From Nocardia jiangxiensis NBRC 101359 (lineage in GTDB: Bacteria > Actinomycetota > Actinomycetes > Mycobacteriales > Mycobacteriaceae), in assembly GCF_000308615.1 (NCBI RefSeq), contig NZ_BAGB01000068.1, positions 1-64,000 of the forward strand: DNA of 64,000 nt, read 5' to 3'. Position 1 is the stretch's first letter; each line of letters begins with the position of its first letter. Positions 60,740-64,000 of this stretch are shown here, one piece after another. A model generated the notes under the pieces. That model saw only the letters and a list, made by a program, of their open reading frames with translations. It made no database searches and was not told the origin of the DNA. The translations under genes were made by a program, and so were the position numbers.

Positions 60740-61225
60740 TCACGATCGATCGGAGGACAGCGGTTTGGCTGGATGAACGAGGTCGTAATCGCCTGCCCTG
60801 CTTCGCCGCACCTCGCTGTAGCCGAACCGCTTGTACAGGCGCAGATTCGCATGGCTTTTCTCACCGGTGAACAACCGCATCTCGGTGATCGTGCTCGGGA
60901 CGAGGGTTTCGGCAGCGGTCAGCAGCGCGGAACCGAAACTGTTCCATTGATGGTCGGGGGCCACCACGAGCCGTCCCAGATGGCCGACCGAGCCCTCGAT
61001 CATCACCCGAACAGCGGCGACCAAACGAGCATGGTCGCGAATGCCGAAGGCGAGCACCGCAGGAGAACCCAGTTCGTCCAGGAGTTGCGGAAGCGTCTGC
61101 GTCAGCGGCGGAAGAGTCAAGTCCGCGTGAGCCTGCGCCTCGCTGACGTAGGCGGCTCGTTGCAGCGTGAGGATCTCGCCGCCGTCGGCCCGGCTCAGCG
61201 GCACGACATTCGGCTCGTCGAGCAT
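60740..61225 (-). CDS. GNAT family N-acetyltransferase
   Basis: 161 residues: MLDEPNVVPLSRADGGEILTLQRAAYVSEAQAH, central strand HLGRLVVAPDHQWNSFGSALLTAAE, and EMRLFTGEKSHANLRLYKRFGYSEV. The fold is clear, but the acetyl-CoA loop usually reading Q-x-x-G-x-G has Ser for the first Gly (QWNSFG). Substrate unknown. It sits between the ccsA gene and the extra ccsA fragment, on the same strand. Confidence 0.85.
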   Translation of the reverse strand: MLDEPNVVPLSRADGGEILTLQRAAYVSEAQAHADLTLPPLTQTLPQLLDELGSPAVLAFGIRDHARLVAAVRVMIEGSVGHLGRLVVAPDHQWNSFGSALLTAAETLVPSTITEMRLFTGEKSHANLRLYKRFGYSEVRRSRAGDYDLVHPAKPLSSDRS

Positions 61226-61293
61226 GGGTCGACCTTATCGATCGACGCAACCGAATTCCGGTACTGCGCCAAGCCCCCGCGAGAGGTGCCTTC

Positions 61294-62265
61294 TCAGTTC
61301 AGCCCGGCATACGAGTGCAGACCGCTCACCACGATGTTGATGATGAACAGGTTGAACAACATCGCGACGAAACCCGCGAGGTTGATCCAGGCAGCTTTGG
61401 TTTCGCGCCAACCCGAGGTTGCTCGGGCGTGCAGGTAGGCGGCGTAGATGACCCAGGCGATGAAGGAGACGGTTTCCTTGGGGTCCCAGCCCCAGAAGCG
61501 GCCCCAGGCGGATTCGGCCCAGATGGCGCCGAGGATGATGCCGGTGCCGAAGATCGGGAAGCCGATGATGGTGGTGCGGTAGGCCAGGCGGTCCAGGGCG
61601 CGGGCGTCGGGGAGGCGGCGGGCGATCGCGCCGAGGATGTTGTCGGATTCCTCGCCCGCGGGCTGGACCAGACGCAGCAGGAACAGCAGGCTCGACACGC
61701 CCGCGACCAGGAAGACGCCGCTGCCGATGCTGACGACCGTCACGTGGATGGGCAACCAGTAGGACTTGAGCGCCGGAACCACCGGGGCCGCGTCGGCATA
61801 CAGCACCGTGCCGGCCAGGAACATCAGGATCAGCACCGGAACCAGCAGGAACGCCCACATCCCGCGATAGCGTTCGTGCCGCAGCAGTACCACGCCCAAC
61901 GTGACGGCCGCACCGGTCGCCATCGTCACGAACTCGTACATGTTGCCGAGCGGGAAACGATGAGTTGCGAAGCCGCGCAACACGATCGAGATGATGTGCA
62001 AGCCGAGCGCGACGTACAGCACGGCGAAGGCCATATTGCCGATCCGCTCCGAGGCGGGTTTGCCCGCGGGCTCGGTGATCCGGCCCGGCCCCTGCGGCGT
62101 CGCGGGCGAATTCGCGCCCACCGCAACGAGTTCGCGCTGCTCGGCCTTACGGGTGTAGGCCATGGCGTACTGCACCAGCAGCATCACGAAGACCAGGACG
62201 TACACCACGATCGCCGACTTGAACGCGAGATCGCTGTAGGAGGCGATGTTCTCGTCGATCGGCAT
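61294..62265 (-). CDS. ccsA: Cytochrome c biogenesis protein CcsA (CcsB/ResC type)
   Basis: 323 residues with about eight membrane helices. The haem-handling Trp-rich motif is WGRFWGWDPKETVSFIAWVIYAAYLHARAT. With ResB it forms the System II synthetase that attaches haem to apocytochromes c outside the membrane. It starts two bases after resB. Its last 126 bases are duplicated at 60318-60443. Confidence 0.95.
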   Translation of the reverse strand: MPIDENIASYSDLAFKSAIVVYVLVFVMLLVQYAMAYTRKAEQRELVAVGANSPATPQGPGRITEPAGKPASERIGNMAFAVLYVALGLHIISIVLRGFATHRFPLGNMYEFVTMATGAAVTLGVVLLRHERYRGMWAFLLVPVLILMFLAGTVLYADAAPVVPALKSYWLPIHVTVVSIGSGVFLVAGVSSLLFLLRLVQPAGEESDNILGAIARRLPDARALDRLAYRTTIIGFPIFGTGIILGAIWAESAWGRFWGWDPKETVSFIAWVIYAAYLHARATSGWRETKAAWINLAGFVAMLFNLFIINIVVSGLHSYAGLN

Positions 62266-62267
62266 TG

Positions 62268-63923
62268 CTACTCTCCCGTACTCTCGGTCGGCGACCCGCC
62301 CAGCAGGCGAACACGCAGGCGGTCGAACTCACCGCCCCACCCGGCCTGGTCGGTACGGGCCAGACCGCCCATTTCTACTACGGTACGTCGTTTGTCGTCC
62401 GGAGTCTCCGCCGGGTCCCGTTCATCGGCCGGATATGCGCGCAACCAGATCCGGCGGCGCTTGACCAACAGCGAAACCAGCAGCCCGGCCATCATCGTGA
62501 CGGCGCAGACCAGCACCCACTGCTGCGCGGGATCGTGCGAGACCTGCAGATTCGCCCACTGCTTCGCCCCGTCGAACCGCACCTTCGTCCCGTCCGACAA
62601 CGTCGCGGATTCACCCGGCTTCAGATTGACCCGCGTCTGCTTGACCAGACGACCCTGTTTGATCATCTCCGGATCCAGCGAGAACACCGACTGACTGCGA
62701 CCGGTGTCCAGACCCGTCTCACCGCGATAGATGTCCACGGCCACCGCCGGATCGGTCAAGGCCGGATACGACGAGCTCAGCAAGGTTCCGTGCATGAAAG
62801 CCGTCGGCGCGAACAGCCCCTCGATGGCGATCTGATTCTTGCGGTTGTCAGCATCCGAGGGATACATCCCGCCGGGCGGATCGAACCGCATCACGCCGCT
62901 GGACAGGAACGTCGCATCGCCGGTGGGCTCCCACTGCACCGACTGCGTGCGGGTCTGCCCGTTCGGATAGGTGACGGTGAACGTCGGCGCGTAACCGTGG
63001 CCCTGCACATACACCCGGTCACCCTCGACCCGCAGCGGATGATTCACCTGCACGGACGTATCGCGCCAGGTGTTGTCGGCCAGATTCTGCGCGGTCTGAT
63101 ACGAGACGTCCGCGGTGAACATCTGCGCCTCACCGTTGGGCAGATAGTCGGCCCGGAAATCCTTGACGCGTACGCACAGCGGGGTCAGCCCGGTGCCGTC
63201 GATGAGATTGCCCGCGCGGAAGGAATCGAACGCCGAAATCGAACTCGTGCAGAATCCGGGACCGCCGTCGGCGAGGACGATGACATTGCCCTCGTAGCCG
63301 AACATCTTGCCGACCGCGATCGCCACCAGCAGACCGACCAGCGCCAGATGGAACACCAGATTGCCGAATTCGCGGAAATACCCCTTCTCCGCCGACAGCG
63401 TGACCTGCGCGGAGTCGTCGGCGGACCGCTCGATCACCCGCCAGCCGCGAAGCTGCTTACGCGCCGCGGCGATCACCTCGGCCGGCGCCTGCTCGACGTT
63501 CGTCGAATAGTGGTGCGGCAACCGGGACAGCCGGCGCGGCGCGGCGACCGGCGGCGTGCGCAGCGCCTTGTAGTGGTCGAACACCCGCGGCACGATGCAG
63601 CCGATCAGCGAGATGAACAGCAGCGCGTAGATCGCGGTGAACCAGAAGCTGGAGAACACGTCGAACAGCTGCACCCGGTCCATCAGATGTCCGAGGGTGG
63701 GCCGGTCGGCGATGTATTTGTCGACCTTCTGCGCATTGAGGGAGCGTTGCGGCAGCAGCGCGCCCGGAATCGCCGCCAGCGCCAGCAGGAACAGCAGCAT
63801 CAGCGCGGTGCGCATACTGGTCAGCCCGCGCCAGGTGTTGCGGACGACCGCGAGAATCCTGCGCAGCGGAGACTGGCGAGGGGGGCGGGCTGGGGCCTCG
63901 GGGGCCGACATGGTTGCAGTCAT
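62268..63923 (-). CDS. resB: Cytochrome c biogenesis protein ResB
   Basis: 551 residues. Three membrane helices near the N-terminus (ALMLLFLLALAAIPGALLPQ; FWFTAIYALLFISLIGCIVPRVF; LVFHLALVGLLVAIAVGKMFG), a large extracytoplasmic domain, and a last helix (WVLVCAVTMMAGLLVSLLV). RSLNAQKVDKYIADRPTLGHLMDRVQLFDVFSSFWF is typical of actinobacterial ResB. ATG at 63923, two bases after the ccdA stop. Confidence 0.95.
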   Translation of the reverse strand: MTATMSAPEAPARPPRQSPLRRILAVVRNTWRGLTSMRTALMLLFLLALAAIPGALLPQRSLNAQKVDKYIADRPTLGHLMDRVQLFDVFSSFWFTAIYALLFISLIGCIVPRVFDHYKALRTPPVAAPRRLSRLPHHYSTNVEQAPAEVIAAARKQLRGWRVIERSADDSAQVTLSAEKGYFREFGNLVFHLALVGLLVAIAVGKMFGYEGNVIVLADGGPGFCTSSISAFDSFRAGNLIDGTGLTPLCVRVKDFRADYLPNGEAQMFTADVSYQTAQNLADNTWRDTSVQVNHPLRVEGDRVYVQGHGYAPTFTVTYPNGQTRTQSVQWEPTGDATFLSSGVMRFDPPGGMYPSDADNRKNQIAIEGLFAPTAFMHGTLLSSSYPALTDPAVAVDIYRGETGLDTGRSQSVFSLDPEMIKQGRLVKQTRVNLKPGESATLSDGTKVRFDGAKQWANLQVSHDPAQQWVLVCAVTMMAGLLVSLLVKRRRIWLRAYPADERDPAETPDDKRRTVVEMGGLARTDQAGWGGEFDRLRVRLLGGSPTESTGE

Positions 63924-63925
63924 AG

Positions 63926-64000
63926 TCAGATCGGGAGAGTCACTCGGGAGACGAACATATTGCGGACCCACCCCACGAACTGGTCCCACATACCGGTCAC
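63926..64000 (-). CDS. ccdA: Cytochrome c biogenesis protein CcdA (C-terminal end only)
   Basis: Only the last 24 codons are inside the window: VTGMWDQFVGWVRNMFVSR then TLPI and a TGA stop. The TLPI ending and position directly before resB-ccsA match CcdA, the membrane thiol transporter that keeps apocytochrome cysteines reduced. The rest lies beyond the right edge. Confidence 0.75.
   Translation of the reverse strand: MTGMWDQFVGWVRNMFVSRVTLPI

Noticed and set aside
60318..60743. A 141-residue gene ending in a CcsA-like C-terminus
   Set aside because: Only the last ~41 residues resemble CcsA, the upstream part has no coding character, and there is no start signal; it is a gene fragment.

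Overview
The window is high-GC actinobacterial DNA, most likely from Nocardia or a close relative in Nocardiaceae. The evidence is a mycolic-acid dehydratase gene (hadAB), a complete mce lipid-import operon, a menaquinone gene set that includes the mycobacterial-type reductase MenJ, and gene order that follows two blocks of the Mycobacterium tuberculosis chromosome: rpmG-had-trpT-secE-nusG-rplKA-rplJL-mkl-rpoB and ccdA-resB-ccsA-menA-menE-pitA-menB-menD-mgtA-menG-menJ-grcC-htpX. The genus is inferred; no 16S gene is present.

Positions 1-21.9 kb are read almost entirely on the minus strand. In transcription order the genes are tRNA-Tyr, a terminator, tRNA-Thr, tRNA-Met, rpmG, the fused hadAB, tRNA-Trp, secE, nusG, rplK, rplA, a terminator, an attenuator-like leader, rplJ, rplL and another terminator. 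They are followed by a tightly coupled operon mceG-yrbEA-yrbEB-mceA-F with two Mce-associated membrane proteins, and then rpoB, which runs off the left edge. The translation and transcription core therefore encloses a lipid/sterol-type ABC importer.

Positions 22-47.3 kb hold the menaquinone and envelope block: yajQ, htpX, a polyprenyl diphosphate synthase, menJ, mgtA-type mannosyltransferase, menG, menD, a hotdog thioesterase, menB, pitA with its small partner, a DUF3349 protein and menE. Interleaved are an AraC/VOC pair, a 1406-residue nitrate reductase fused to a diflavin reductase, a divergent aldo-keto reductase/TetR pair with two matching operators, and a drug-type ABC exporter. Positions 47.5-58.8 kb contain a large AfsR/SARP-type regulator, menA, an AraC/methyltransferase pair, a holin-like membrane protein, an HTH/Clp-N repressor-like operon, bldC, a dapA-like gene opposite a LysR gene, and a GGCT-like gene.

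Positions 58.8-61.3 kb form a small accessory patch. It holds a decayed flavoprotein gene, a 61-residue SH3/KOW-like protein, a HEPN-type protein with an R-x4-H motif, a 126-bp second copy of the 3' end of ccsA, and a GNAT acetyltransferase. The window ends with the cytochrome c maturation operon ccdA (only its 3' end)-resB-ccsA.

The least expected signals are three. One is a family of structured repeat elements placed just 3' of stop codons (23.6, 45.3 and 47.3 kb): a shared 20-nt leader is followed by a long stem whose arms differ in sequence but keep pairing. The second is the HEPN/SH3-like pair. The third is the partial ccsA duplication beside it. Also notable are three tandem kinase-site-like repeats in the cytoplasmic tail of MceD and a promoter whose -35 and -10 boxes are each covered by the same 16-bp dyad.
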